Shown: positions 17,648 through 26,867, counted from the first letter of the stretch. The stretch: 64,000 nucleotides of DNA from an uncultured Treponema sp. (GCA_947167745.1 CAMVJE010000006.1:1-64000), one strand, 5' to 3'. Program-made: numbers and translations. Notes: a model not told the origin generated them from the sequence alone.

Positions 17648-19033
17648 TTAAATAATTTCTCCTCTAAAAGTGTTGCCTTGCAATGAAATAATTTTAACTT
17701 TAACAAAGGTTCCTATCAGTTTTTTGTCGGCCTTGAAGGCGACACGCTCGTTCTGCTCGGTTTTGCCCAAAAGCTCCGATTCGTCGTGGCGGGAAACGAT
17801 GTCGCAGAGGACTTCGATTGTCTCGCCGATTCTCTTTGACATGACCTCGGTGGTGTGCTTTGACTGCAAATCGATGACTTTCTGAAGCCGGGCCTTTTTT
17901 TCTTCCACGGGAATCTGATTCTCGAACTTGGCGGCAGGCGTTCCTTCACGGGGATTATAGAAATACATGAAGCTGGACTCGAATTTGACTTCTTCCATGA
18001 GGGAGAGGATATCCTTGAACTGCTCCTCGCTTTCGCCGGGGAAGCCCACCATTAAATCAGTGATAAGCTGAACGCCTGGCAGGGCAGAACGCAATTTTTG
18101 TGCCAGGGTGATGAATTCTTCCCTTGTGTTCTTGCGGTTCATGCGTTTTAGGATTTCGTTGTTTCCGTGCTGGGCGGCGATGTGGAAGCCACGGCAGACA
18201 TGGGGATTATTCTTGATGACTTCGATTAATTCGTCCGAGAAATCGTTGGGATTTGAGGACTCGAAGCGCACCCACTTAATAGAAGATTTTGTCTCGTCGA
18301 TGTGGCGGCAGATTTTTTCAAGAAGCTGGGGAAAAGAGGTTCCGTCCTCGCCCTTGTAGGCGTTTACATTCTGCCCTAAAAGGGTGATTTCCTTGACATT
18401 TGCCTTTGTGAGGAAGTCGATTTCGGCCAGAATTTGGTCTACGCGGCGGCTGACTTCGCGGCCACGGACATAAGGCACGATACAGTAAGTGCAGAAATTG
18501 TTGCAGCCGTGCATGATTGGCACGAAAGTTGAGAAGGCTCCCTGCTCGTAGGAATACTGGGCAAAAGTGTAGGTCTCTTCGTCCTTGATTTTGAATGGCT
18601 TGTTGCCGTTTTCCACGGCCTGAATGATTTCGCCGAATTTGTATTTTCCGAATGTTCCGACAACATAATCAACAACAGGATACTGATTTTTGAGATCGTC
18701 CAGAAGCCGCTGTGCCATGCAGCCCATGACAACCAGAGTGAGTGGAACGGCACCGTTTTTTTTGTAGAATTCGGCGGCATATTTCATGTCTTCAAGGCGG
18801 ATTTTTGAATTCATGTCGCCCATGCGGATTTTTTTGACACCCTCAAAATAGCCCAAGCGTCCCAAAATACGCTGCTCCGCGCTTCCTCGCACGGAACAAG
18901 TGTTGATAATAACGAGATTTGCTTCTTCGGGATGTTCGGCCTTTTCCCATGAGCGGGAAATCAAAAGCTGCTCGACGCTGGCCGATTCTGCGATGTTCAT
19001 CTCACAGCCATAAGTTTCAAAAAAATACTTCAT
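17648..19033 (-). CDS. miaB: tRNA (N6-isopentenyl adenosine-37-C2)-methylthiotransferase MiaB
   Basis: 461-residue radical-SAM methylthiotransferase acting on i6A37 of tRNAs reading UNN codons. The auxiliary cluster cysteines are C10 (TYGCEMN), C46 (NTCSVR) and C105 (GCMAQRL); the radical-SAM cysteines are C176, C180 and C183 in GCNNFCTYCIVPYVRGRE. A TRAM RNA-binding domain occupies the C-terminal ~65 residues. Length and motifs are normal for MiaB rather than MtaB or RimO. Confidence 0.95.
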   Translation of the reverse strand: MKYFFETYGCEMNIAESASVEQLLISRSWEKAEHPEEANLVIINTCSVRGSAEQRILGRLGYFEGVKKIRMGDMNSKIRLEDMKYAAEFYKKNGAVPLTLVVMGCMAQRLLDDLKNQYPVVDYVVGTFGKYKFGEIIQAVENGNKPFKIKDEETYTFAQYSYEQGAFSTFVPIMHGCNNFCTYCIVPYVRGREVSRRVDQILAEIDFLTKANVKEITLLGQNVNAYKGEDGTSFPQLLEKICRHIDETKSSIKWVRFESSNPNDFSDELIEVIKNNPHVCRGFHIAAQHGNNEILKRMNRKNTREEFITLAQKLRSALPGVQLITDLMVGFPGESEEQFKDILSLMEEVKFESSFMYFYNPREGTPAAKFENQIPVEEKKARLQKVIDLQSKHTTEVMSKRIGETIEVLCDIVSRHDESELLGKTEQNERVAFKADKKLIGTFVKVKIISLQGNTFRGEII

Positions 19034-19062
19034 ATAGACTCCAATGCACTAGGGGCTGAAGG

Positions 19063-19144
19063 GGCGTTAGTTGCGCAGCGAAGCGAAGCAATGAAGCGGC
19101 AGCGGAACCCCGAAAGACCCGACCCGCGACAGCGGGAAGTGCCC
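19063..19144. repeat. GC-rich palindromic repeat, family A, intergenic copy 1
   Basis: This spacer upstream of miaB is much more GC-rich than its surroundings. It holds CAGCGGAACCCC, CCCGACCCG and a hairpin CCCGC-GACA-GCGGG. The first two strings recur, on the opposite strand, inside metH at 21534-21545 and 21519-21527, and a variant occurs at 44.1 kb. Confidence 0.7.
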
Positions 19145-19149
19145 GAATT

Positions 19150-20040
19150 TTATTTTATATTTATCTTATCTTCGTAATTGATTAAGAATTCCCGGATAGG
19201 ATCGTACCAATTCGGAGATTTTGCTCCGTCAGTAAGATATTGCTCAAAAGTCGCGCGGATATGCTCTCGAACCTGAAATGCTTCTTCTGCCGAAAAACCT
19301 TCGGGATTTACAAAAAGCTGGTCGATAAATTTGCGGGCATCATCGGCGGAAATCCATTCCTGAAAATTGGCGACCACGAGGTAAAGGGCAGCTGGAATAC
19401 AGTTGACCGAGTGCTGCTTCACATACAAGACCGTCTCGGTGATTTCAAGTGCGCCCTTGTAAAGCTCTTCGCTCCAGTCACGCTTTTCGACCTCTGTAAA
19501 ATCTTCCCTAGCGAAAATGTGGCGGTAAAAGCCGAAAGCAAGGAAAACCGTGGCCACATGCAGACTGGGAACGCAGAGAAAGTGAGGATCCAGAGCGTGA
19601 ATCTGGCGGAACTCCCGCATTTCCTTGTATTTTGGGCGGTTAGTTGTAGTGAGGCGGAAATGGTAAATCTTACCGCAGCACTGGTAGAGCTTACGGAAGC
19701 GGAGCATCCATTGCTTTGTGAGGCGGCTTGCATGCCAGAATCCGAATTTTTTGACCAGCATGGCAAGGGGACGCACCCAGAGATTGATAAAATCAAGGTA
19801 AACAGAAACTTTTTCCGGCGTAAAGGGAATCTTTTTGTCCAGCGGATGATCAACATGCACCACTGGAATATGCAGGATGTGGAATTTCTCAAAGTACTGG
19901 AGGAAGAAAAATTCCTTGAGAATCGTGGCAAAGCACTTAAAATTCGTGATAAAACTAGGCGGCCCGAAAAGAACGCCAGCATAAGCGACGAGAGGATTGA
20001 ATGATTTTAATGGCTTGTTGTCGTAGATTCTTGGTTTCAT
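19150..20040 (-). CDS. PAP2-superfamily-like protein, divergent
   Basis: 296-residue protein without a clear signal peptide. The central segment VPSLHVATVFLAFGFYRH followed ~50 residues later by VKQHSVNCIPAALYLV resembles the PSLH...HHxxxD pair of PAP2/AUR1-type phosphatases and transferases, but an Asn replaces the usual Asp after the second His. There are several amphipathic or hydrophobic helices (FNPLVAYAGVLFGPPSFI, WVRPLAMLVKKFGFW). A lipid-phosphate enzyme that is inactive or has a changed mechanism is possible; the family assignment is tentative. Confidence 0.45.
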   Translation of the reverse strand: MKPRIYDNKPLKSFNPLVAYAGVLFGPPSFITNFKCFATILKEFFFLQYFEKFHILHIPVVHVDHPLDKKIPFTPEKVSVYLDFINLWVRPLAMLVKKFGFWHASRLTKQWMLRFRKLYQCCGKIYHFRLTTTNRPKYKEMREFRQIHALDPHFLCVPSLHVATVFLAFGFYRHIFAREDFTEVEKRDWSEELYKGALEITETVLYVKQHSVNCIPAALYLVVANFQEWISADDARKFIDQLFVNPEGFSAEEAFQVREHIRATFEQYLTDGAKSPNWYDPIREFLINYEDKINIK

Positions 20041-20100
20041 GTGATATGACAGAAGAATATCAGAAAAATGGGGGAAATTCTAGATTGGGGAAGGAATTGC

Positions 20101-20128
20101 TTGAAATGTGTAGAATAAGATGTATAAT
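20101..20128 (+). promoter_or_regulatory. putative promoter of the toxin-antitoxin pair
   Basis: TTGAAA (20101-20106) and TATAAT (20123-20128) are separated by 16 bases. The start would fall near 20135, about 13 bases before the antitoxin ATG at 20148. Confidence 0.55.
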
Positions 20129-20147
20129 AATATGTAGAGGTGAGATT

Positions 20148-20441
20148 ATGGTTGCATTCGAGCGAAAAGAAATAATTTCAGCGACACAGCTTGTCAGGCA
20201 GTTTTCTACATTTTTAACAGAACTCTCAAATCGTACCTTAAATAAAATTGCAATTGTCCGCAATAATGAGATGGAAGCCGTGGTTTTACCAGTCGCGGAA
20301 TATGAAAGATTGGTCACAAGTGCAAAGCAAGCTTCTCAAAAGTCAATTAAAGATTTCTTCGGTACGCTGGATTCCGAATCGGCTGCCCAGATGGAAGATG
20401 CTGTCAAGGAATGTCGAAAGGTCGATTTGAATGAATGGTAA
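20148..20441 (+). CDS. Phd/YefM-family antitoxin
   Basis: 97-residue protein starting at ATG 20148, chosen for the AGAGGTGAG site upstream; longer frames would run through the promoter. The N-terminal half (ISATQLVRQFSTFLTEL ... KIAIVRNNEMEAVVLPVAEY) is the Phd/YefM DNA-binding and dimerisation fold. The C-terminal tail would neutralise the toxin. It overlaps the toxin start by 11 bases, the usual antitoxin-first arrangement with translational coupling. Confidence 0.85.
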   Translation: MVAFERKEIISATQLVRQFSTFLTELSNRTLNKIAIVRNNEMEAVVLPVAEYERLVTSAKQASQKSIKDFFGTLDSESAAQMEDAVKECRKVDLNEW

Positions 20442-20817
20442 GTTGATCGACACAAATGTCATAATCCGCTTTTTTAAGGGTGAAACAGAACTGTTTTCTC
20501 TTTTTGATGATATAGAACAACTTTATGTTTCTTCAATCAGTGTCGGGGAATTAATGTACGGTGCGGAGCTGTCTAAAAAATCAGATTTTAACCGGGAAAA
20601 TTATTTTTGTTTTTGCCAGCAGATGAAAATCTTGCAGCCTGATTTGGAAGTTGCCAAGATGTACGGAAAAATAAAGTCAAATCTAAAAGCAAAAGGCCGC
20701 CCAATTCCCGAAAATGACATCTGGATTGCCGCCACTGCCCTTGCCGCCGATTTAGAGCTTGTGACCTCAGACAGTGATTTTGAGAATATAAGCGAGTTGT
20801 GTATGGTGAAGATGTAG
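20431..20817 (+). CDS. PIN-domain toxin (VapC-like)
   Basis: 128-residue PIN ribonuclease. The acidic active-site set is visible: D7 in KLIDTNVII, E40 in SVGELMYG, D96 in PENDIWIAA, and D114 or D116 in TSDSDF. VapC-type toxins cut tRNA or rRNA when the antitoxin decays. The partner is a Phd/YefM-type antitoxin rather than AbrB-type VapB, a common mix. The gene ends 3 bases before the convergent metH stop. Confidence 0.9.
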   Translation: MNGKLIDTNVIIRFFKGETELFSLFDDIEQLYVSSISVGELMYGAELSKKSDFNRENYFCFCQQMKILQPDLEVAKMYGKIKSNLKAKGRPIPENDIWIAATALAADLELVTSDSDFENISELCMVKM

Positions 20818-20820
20818 ATC

Positions 20821-23463
20821 TTACTTCCCAAAGACTTCCTTAGCTATGGCGACCGACACCATGGCGTCCTTGGCGTAGTAGTCCGCTCCAATCTGGCTTG
20901 CGTAATCCGCCGTGAGGACAGCTCCTCCCACCATAATCTTGCAGGTCTTTCCCGCTTGGCCGAGTTTTTCCCGCAGAAGTTTGATTGTGTCTTCCATGTT
21001 AGCGACTGTCGTTGTCATCAAGGCGCTTAGTCCGACCAGCTGGATGTCTTTTTCGAGCACTGTTTCCACGACCTTTTCTGCCGGAACATTTTTTCCCAAA
21101 TCGATTACCGTGTAGCCGTAATTTTCCAGCATGGCCTTGACGATGTTTTTTCCGATGTCGTGGATGTCGCCGAAGACCGTGCAGATTACGATGCTTCCCT
21201 TTGACTCCTGGGCGTTTCCGCTCGCTTCCAAAAATGCCTTGATTACCGCGAAACTTGCGCTTACCGTGTCTGCCGAGAGCAAAAGCTGGGGCAGGAATTT
21301 CTTTCCGATTTCAAAATCTTTTCCCACGATGTCCAATGACGGCACGATGCAGCGGTCGATAATCTGGACCGGCTCTTTTCCCTCGTCCAGAAGTTTTTTT
21401 GTGGCCTCAGCCGACGAATCCTTGAAGCCCTTGCAGATTATGTTTATGAGCGAGCTTTCCGATTCCGTGAGATTTTCAGGTAATTTGGGCGTTCCCCTTC
21501 GGTCGCTGTCGCTCCCTTCGGGTCGGGCTTTCTGGGGTTCCGCTGTCGCTCCATTGCCTCCGGCAACGGCTGTCGCCGCCCCGCCAATCCCTAACGCAGC
21601 TCCTTTTGCTGCCGCCACCTGTTCCGCCGTAAGTCCGTAAACCGGGGCTGGCGTGTCGTTGTATTTTTCGATGTAGTCAAGGCAGTTTTCGTCAAATCCT
21701 GCCAGAGCACGGTAGCCGTAGTAGGTTTCCATCATCGGCTGCATGAGCGGATTTATGATGCAGGCAGAAAGTCCCGCGTACAAAGCCATTGCGAAAAATC
21801 TTGAGTTTATGATGTCTCGCCGCGGGATTCCGAACGAGATATTTGAGACTCCCAGCACGAACTGTAATCCCTGCTCTCCGTATTTTTCTTTGAGAATCTG
21901 AATTGCACGAACCGTTTCCAAAGCCTCTTTCTGCTGGCTTGAAACCGTGAGCGTAAGAGTGTCAATCACGATGTCACGAACCGGGATTCCGTATTTTGCC
22001 GCCTCTGCGATGATTTTTTCTGCCACGGCAACCCGGCCTTCCGCAGTGGGAGCAATTCCCGCCTCGTCGATACAGAGGGCCACCACAGCTCCGCCGTATT
22101 TTTTCACCAGAGGCAGAACCTTGTCCATCACATCCTGACGGCCGTTGGTCGAGTTAATCAGGGCTTTTCCGTTGTAGTAGCGCAGGGCTTTTTCCAAGAC
22201 CGGCCCTTCGCTGGAATCAATCTGAAGCGGCGTGTTAAAGGCTCCCTGAATTGTCTTTACCGCGTCCACCATAGTCTGAGCTTCGTCAATTCCCGGAAGG
22301 CCTACATTCACATCAAGAATCTGAGCGCCCGCGTTAATCTGGCTTTCCGCCTCACCAAGAACGAAATTCATATTGTGGGCAAGGAGTGCTTCTTTTACCT
22401 TTTTCTTTCCAGTGGGGTTGATTCGCTCACCGATAATCTGAGGCCCCGCATTTCCGCCAATCTGAACGCTGGAATTGTAAGAGCAGATAAAGCAGGCATT
22501 CTCAAACTCGCAGGGTTTTCTCTTTTGGGGCGGCATGGACTCAATCACTTTTACCATTTCTGCAATGTGGTCTGGGGTCGTGCCACAACATCCGCCAAAA
22601 ACGCTTACTCCAAGCTCCCGGTATTTTTTGTGATGCTCTGCAAATTCTTCTGCCCCAACCAGATAGACCGCTTTTCCGTTGATAACCGTCGGTAATCCTG
22701 CATTCGGCTCCACACAAACAGGCTGGTGGGCGTATCGCATGAACTCAGCGACGATTTTGTCATCTTCGCTCAAAGAGCCGCCGCAGTTAAAGCCGATTAA
22801 ATCCACTCCCAGCGACTCAAGATAAACCACCACCGTGCGGATGTCAGCGCCGGTCAAAGTTCGCAAATTGGGCTGGAAGGTCATGCTGGCAAAAATCGGA
22901 AGGTTAGTGTTTTCTTTTACCGCAAGCACCGCAGCCTTGACTTCCCGCAAATCCGCCATTGTCTCGATGATGGCAAGCTCCGCCCCGGCTTTTTCTGCAA
23001 TCTGGGCGGCTTCCTTGTAAGTATCGTAGGCTTCGTCAAAAGTCAGGTCGCCCATTGGCTCCAAAAGGCGGCCAATCTGGCTGGTGTCCCATGAAGCGTA
23101 ATGAGGGCGTGTGTTTCCTTCTGCCTCAATTTCTTCGATACATTTTTTTTCTAGGGCAATTTCTGCCTCGATGTACTCTTTGCAGGAATATTTTGCTGAA
23201 ATCAGCTTTAAGGGCAAGGCACCAAAAGTGTTGGCCGTGAGTACATTTGCTCCCGCCCTAAGGTAAGCTTTGTGAATGTCTTCGATAATCTCCGGCTTTT
23301 CAATTGAAATATCTTCGGGGATGTCGTAGTCAGTGAAGCCTGTCTTTTGAATCATAGTGCCGATTCCGCCGTCAAAAAATACGGGCAGACCTGCCTCAAG
23401 TTGAGATTTTAAAAATTCTCTGAAGCTTGGCTTCACGAAAGTTGCTTTCTTGCTCTTATTCAT
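20821..23463 (-). CDS. metH: cobalamin-dependent methionine synthase, without reactivation domain
   Basis: 880 residues. Domains in order: homocysteine S-methyltransferase (~15-330, zinc-ligand region GGCCGTTPDHI), pterin-binding domain (~345-610, QIIGERINPTGKKK), linker (~615-660), B12 cap and B12-binding domain (~660-880) with DIHDIG (D766-G771), the lower cobalt ligand being H768. It moves the methyl group from methyl-THF to homocysteine. The C-terminal SAM-binding reactivation domain of E. coli MetH is absent, so reactivation must occur in another way. The linker holds a GC-rich palindromic repeat in frame (residues ~622-658). metF lies just upstream in the same operon. Confidence 0.95.
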   Translation of the reverse strand: MNKSKKATFVKPSFREFLKSQLEAGLPVFFDGGIGTMIQKTGFTDYDIPEDISIEKPEIIEDIHKAYLRAGANVLTANTFGALPLKLISAKYSCKEYIEAEIALEKKCIEEIEAEGNTRPHYASWDTSQIGRLLEPMGDLTFDEAYDTYKEAAQIAEKAGAELAIIETMADLREVKAAVLAVKENTNLPIFASMTFQPNLRTLTGADIRTVVVYLESLGVDLIGFNCGGSLSEDDKIVAEFMRYAHQPVCVEPNAGLPTVINGKAVYLVGAEEFAEHHKKYRELGVSVFGGCCGTTPDHIAEMVKVIESMPPQKRKPCEFENACFICSYNSSVQIGGNAGPQIIGERINPTGKKKVKEALLAHNMNFVLGEAESQINAGAQILDVNVGLPGIDEAQTMVDAVKTIQGAFNTPLQIDSSEGPVLEKALRYYNGKALINSTNGRQDVMDKVLPLVKKYGGAVVALCIDEAGIAPTAEGRVAVAEKIIAEAAKYGIPVRDIVIDTLTLTVSSQQKEALETVRAIQILKEKYGEQGLQFVLGVSNISFGIPRRDIINSRFFAMALYAGLSACIINPLMQPMMETYYGYRALAGFDENCLDYIEKYNDTPAPVYGLTAEQVAAAKGAALGIGGAATAVAGGNGATAEPQKARPEGSDSDRRGTPKLPENLTESESSLINIICKGFKDSSAEATKKLLDEGKEPVQIIDRCIVPSLDIVGKDFEIGKKFLPQLLLSADTVSASFAVIKAFLEASGNAQESKGSIVICTVFGDIHDIGKNIVKAMLENYGYTVIDLGKNVPAEKVVETVLEKDIQLVGLSALMTTTVANMEDTIKLLREKLGQAGKTCKIMVGGAVLTADYASQIGADYYAKDAMVSVAIAKEVFGK
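21490..21600. repeat. GC-rich palindromic repeat, family A, in frame inside metH
   Basis: On the minus strand this part of metH contains TTGCC-GGA-GGCAA, CGGC-GACA-GCCG and CCC-GAA-GGG hairpins plus CAGCGGAACCCC and CCCGACCCG, shared with the intergenic repeat at 19.1 kb. It encodes a low-complexity stretch (AVAGGNGATAEPQKARPEGS and on) between the folate and B12 domains and keeps the frame open. Confidence 0.7.
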
Positions 23464-23480
23464 AGTGGACTCAGGATAAT

Positions 23481-24362
23481 TTATTCATTCGTTGCCTTGA
23501 TTATTTCATTTACGTTGCTGATAATCGCTTGGGCTATTTCCGGCTTGTTCATTGTGTAGATGTGGATTCCACGCACGCCGTTGGAGATTAAATCGATGAT
23601 TTGGTCAGTGGCGTAGGCGATTCCGGCTTGTTTCATTGCCTCCGGGCTGTTTCGGAAACGGTCACAGATTGCCATGAGTTTTCGTGGAATATAGGCGTTG
23701 GATAAGTCCACCATGCGGCTGACCTGTGCGGCATTTGTAATCGGCATGATACCTGCCAGAACCGGTACATGTATTCCAGCTGACTGCAGCCGGTAAAGGA
23801 AAGAATAGAGCATGTCATTGTCAAAAAAGAGCTGGGTGGTCAAAAAATCAACGCCTGCATTGACTTTGTGTTTGAGATTTTCGATATCAGCATCGCGGTT
23901 TGCGCTTTCCGGGTGACCTTCCGGGTAGCAAGCTCCGCCTACACAAAATCCTTCCTTTTTGAGAAGTGAAACCAGATCTGAGGCATGTACGAATCCTGAA
24001 GGAAAGATATTTTCGCCCTCAGCAGCATCCTTTGGAAAATCGCCTCGTAGCGCAAGCACATTTGAAATTCCCTTAGCCTTGAGATTGCTGATGATTTGAT
24101 TGAGGGTATCTGCACTTGAGCGCACGCATGTAAGGTGTGCGAGAGCACTTGTTCCCTGTGATTCAATTGCCTGAGCGATGTCTGCGGTATAGCCCTGAGT
24201 TGATCCTCCTGCACCAAAAGTTACGCTGATAAAATCAGGTTTAAGCTGGGTGAGTTCCACAGCGGTATTTTTTATGGATTCAAGTGCGTCCTGTTTTTTT
24301 GGCGGAAAGACCTCAAAAGAGAGACTTACTTTTTTAGAATTCAAAATATCTACGATTTTCAT
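23481..24362 (-). CDS. metF: methylenetetrahydrofolate reductase
   Basis: 293-residue FAD enzyme reducing 5,10-methylene-THF to 5-methyl-THF, the methyl donor for the adjacent metH. Visible motifs are SFEVFPPKKQDALESI, DFISVTFGAGGSTQGY, ALRGDFPKDA, and NAGVDFLTTQLFFDND. Length is normal for the bacterial MetF family. It lies 17 bases upstream of metH and 27 bases downstream of rqcH on the same strand, so the operon joins methyl-THF formation to its use. Confidence 0.95.
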   Translation of the reverse strand: MKIVDILNSKKVSLSFEVFPPKKQDALESIKNTAVELTQLKPDFISVTFGAGGSTQGYTADIAQAIESQGTSALAHLTCVRSSADTLNQIISNLKAKGISNVLALRGDFPKDAAEGENIFPSGFVHASDLVSLLKKEGFCVGGACYPEGHPESANRDADIENLKHKVNAGVDFLTTQLFFDNDMLYSFLYRLQSAGIHVPVLAGIMPITNAAQVSRMVDLSNAYIPRKLMAICDRFRNSPEAMKQAGIAYATDQIIDLISNGVRGIHIYTMNKPEIAQAIISNVNEIIKATNE

Positions 24363-24389
24363 AGGTTGATTATAGCGGATTGCCAGACT

Positions 24390-25922
24390 TTATTCTATCC
24401 GCGCCATAATTTCTCGTATCTTTGCTTCGTCCATCTTGATGAATAGATTTTTTTCGTTGGTAGGTAAAACTGTTCCCTTGGGGGCATTTTTTGCCCGACG
24501 TAAGTGCTTGACCTGAGTATAATACAAGTCTGCCTTACCGTTCTTGCGGGCTTTTGAAAAATATACAGCAAGATTTCCTGCTGCCAGTAAAATTTCTAGA
24601 GGAACAGTCTTTCCGGGGCGGTTTTTGATGAAGACATAGCCGCCGTGATAATCGCGCACATGGAGCCACATATCAGAGCCTTTTACCGTGTGCCTGAGTA
24701 AATCATCGTTTTCGCCTGCGTCTCGGCCAACGATAATTTGCCAGCCGTCAATCAAAAAATCCAGACCAGAGTGAGACTTTTTTTCCTGTTGTTTTGGTTT
24801 TTGAGTTTTTCGTAAAATCTGTTCCAGTTTGATTGGATTTTTTTCGGCAATGATTTTTGCGTACTGAGCTTCAAGGTCAGACAGGGCTTTTTCGGCAGCT
24901 TCAATGTCGTAGCTTAGATTTTCAAGGCCACTGGTCTGTTTTTTGTAGGTTTCGTAATAAGAAGCGGCATTTTCCTGGGCAGATTTTTTGGGATCAATCT
25001 TAATACTTACTTTTTTGCCAGTTTCAAAATCTTCACATTCCAGGAAATTTGAGCTTCCATCCAGAGCATAACCATAGGCAAGAATTAAATCACCCTGATG
25101 CTTGTACTGATCTGCATTTTTAAAGGCTTCTCGTTTTTCTTTGAGACGGTCAAGGGATGCAACTTGACGGCTTTTGTGGGACTGATACCATTTTTCGGCC
25201 TGTTCTAAAAGACTTTCGAGAGAAGTCTGAGCCGCACTCTCTGAGTAGAACAAATCGACTTTCTGATTGAAAGTGAGGTCCGGGTAATCAGGATGCTTTT
25301 CAGCGTAATCAGCGGCAAGTTCACCAAATTCCCGCACAGGAAATTTTTCTTTTAATGTGGCAATTTCATTTTCTGTCAGTGCTTTTTCTTCAGGCAGGGC
25401 AAGAATTTCTCCGGTTTTTTCACCTTTGGCCGGACGGCGGTAAAATGAATCTAAAATGACACCGTTTTTGTCGCAGAGGAAAATGTTCCCCGCATTTGAC
25501 CATAAGCGTATATAGAGGGAGAAAAATTCGTCTTCTTCATCTTTTTGGAGGGATTTGGCTTTTTTGGCGGCATGTTCCTGGGCCTGGGGCATTACATAAA
25601 TGGCACCGGCTTTTTCCAAATCGATTTTGATGATTCGTTCTTTTTGAATCTGGAGACAATTCAGAATCCGCGCGCCCTTGATTTTTGACCTGAGCATTTC
25701 GTTGAATCGCAAAGGTTTTTCGTTTTTGGTGATTTTGCGCCTTGTCTCACAAATACGGCAGGCTCCTGCTTCAAGAGAAATAAAAAGTGTTTTTGGCAGT
25801 CCCGGCTTGTAGGTGTAGATTGCCAGTGAATTATAATTCGGTTGAACGACTTCCTGTATAAAAGCACCGGATAAATCAAGTTCTGAGAGAATTAAATCAA
25901 TTTCGTTGCAATTTAAAGACAT
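24390..25922 (-). CDS. rqcH: NFACT-family ribosome quality-control protein RqcH
   Basis: 510 residues: NFACT-N (~1-190), a helical/coiled-coil middle (~230-370, with RLKEKREAFKNADQYKHQGD), and NFACT-R (~385-500) with the signature WLHVRDYHGGYVFIKNRPGK. RqcH homologues bind 50S subunits carrying stalled peptidyl-tRNA and add alanine tails; older annotations call them fibronectin-binding proteins. The gene overlaps the sugar-kinase stop by one base. Confidence 0.92.
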   Translation of the reverse strand: MSLNCNEIDLILSELDLSGAFIQEVVQPNYNSLAIYTYKPGLPKTLFISLEAGACRICETRRKITKNEKPLRFNEMLRSKIKGARILNCLQIQKERIIKIDLEKAGAIYVMPQAQEHAAKKAKSLQKDEEDEFFSLYIRLWSNAGNIFLCDKNGVILDSFYRRPAKGEKTGEILALPEEKALTENEIATLKEKFPVREFGELAADYAEKHPDYPDLTFNQKVDLFYSESAAQTSLESLLEQAEKWYQSHKSRQVASLDRLKEKREAFKNADQYKHQGDLILAYGYALDGSSNFLECEDFETGKKVSIKIDPKKSAQENAASYYETYKKQTSGLENLSYDIEAAEKALSDLEAQYAKIIAEKNPIKLEQILRKTQKPKQQEKKSHSGLDFLIDGWQIIVGRDAGENDDLLRHTVKGSDMWLHVRDYHGGYVFIKNRPGKTVPLEILLAAGNLAVYFSKARKNGKADLYYTQVKHLRRAKNAPKGTVLPTNEKNLFIKMDEAKIREIMARIE

Positions 25923-26839
25923 TATTCGGGCTGTTTAATCGAACCTGGAATAATAGTTGTTGCGTTTAGGGCGCCACAGTGATTTCCAGCCTTAATGGCT
26001 GACTCTACATTATTGTTCTGCAGGTAGTCAAATAAGAATCCTGCATCAAAAGCGTCTCCGCAGGCGGTTGTATTGATAGCCTTTACTTTTTCGGTCGGGA
26101 TTTTGTAAGTGATGCCTTTTGCAGCTGCGAGAGTATCTTTTGCGCCACGGGTAACGATAACAATATTGTTTAACTCAGCGCTCTTTTTTTCGACTGCTTT
26201 GAGGAGATCCTTTTCACTCTTGCCCTTGCATTCAAAAGTCTGGCAGAATTCTGCTTCGTTTACTTTGATGATATCAGGTGTGCAGACTTTGAGAGTTCCT
26301 AACAAATCATCACCTCGGAAATCTGCGAGGATTATTTTGCCTGCTTTATGAGCTACTTCGCAAATTCGAGCACAGATATTGGCAGACCAGTTATGAGGGC
26401 GGCTGCCTGCAAATAGAAGTGCATCAAAAGAGGTCATGTACTTTCGTACAAATTCAAGAAGTTTAAGTTCAGCCTCGGCACCTGCAATATGTAGTGGATT
26501 TGAGGCTTCGTCAGTAATGACTTCAGTGGTAGATCCTTTTTTTGCATCGAGAATAGTCCAGCATTCGCGAGTGTTGCCTTCAATATAAATTGGTGTGACA
26601 TATAAATTACTGTCATTTGAGGCAAGTACCATAAAATGTTCGGCATTTGCATTGCCTACCGGGCAAAGAGCCATTGAAATTCCCGGTTCAAGCTGGTTAA
26701 GGACACGGGCTGCATTAAGTGCCTTACCACTTGCGTCTTCGCGCCAAATGTGCGAACGGTTAACATTTTCTACATTAAATGACTCGAACTGAATCGTGCG
26801 CTGAATGGTTGCACTCAAACAAACACAAAGAATCTTCAT
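25922..26839 (-). CDS. PfkB-family sugar kinase
   Basis: 305-residue ribokinase-fold kinase. The C-terminal active-site signature is TTACGDAFDAGFLFDY, with the catalytic Asp in GDAFDAG, and the N-terminal part EDASGKALNAARVLNQL resembles the 1-phosphofructokinase/tagatose-6-phosphate kinase branch. The exact sugar phosphate is not determined by the sequence. It is the first gene of the kinase-rqcH-metF-metH run and is divergent from the flavodoxin-like gene. Confidence 0.85.
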   Translation of the reverse strand: MKILCVCLSATIQRTIQFESFNVENVNRSHIWREDASGKALNAARVLNQLEPGISMALCPVGNANAEHFMVLASNDSNLYVTPIYIEGNTRECWTILDAKKGSTTEVITDEASNPLHIAGAEAELKLLEFVRKYMTSFDALLFAGSRPHNWSANICARICEVAHKAGKIILADFRGDDLLGTLKVCTPDIIKVNEAEFCQTFECKGKSEKDLLKAVEKKSAELNNIVIVTRGAKDTLAAAKGITYKIPTEKVKAINTTACGDAFDAGFLFDYLQNNNVESAIKAGNHCGALNATTIIPGSIKQPE

Positions 26840-26867
26840 ATTAATAGTATGAATGATTTATTTCATT

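Noticed and set aside
19034..19149. rRNA or tRNA fragment in the GC-rich spacer upstream of miaB
   Set aside because: No cloverleaf or acceptor stem can be drawn, and the sequence recurs as a repeat inside metH.
23464..26839. SAM or cobalamin riboswitch controlling metF-metH
   Set aside because: Gaps between pfkB, rqcH, metF and metH are under 30 bases and the 5' region before the kinase gene shows no such fold.
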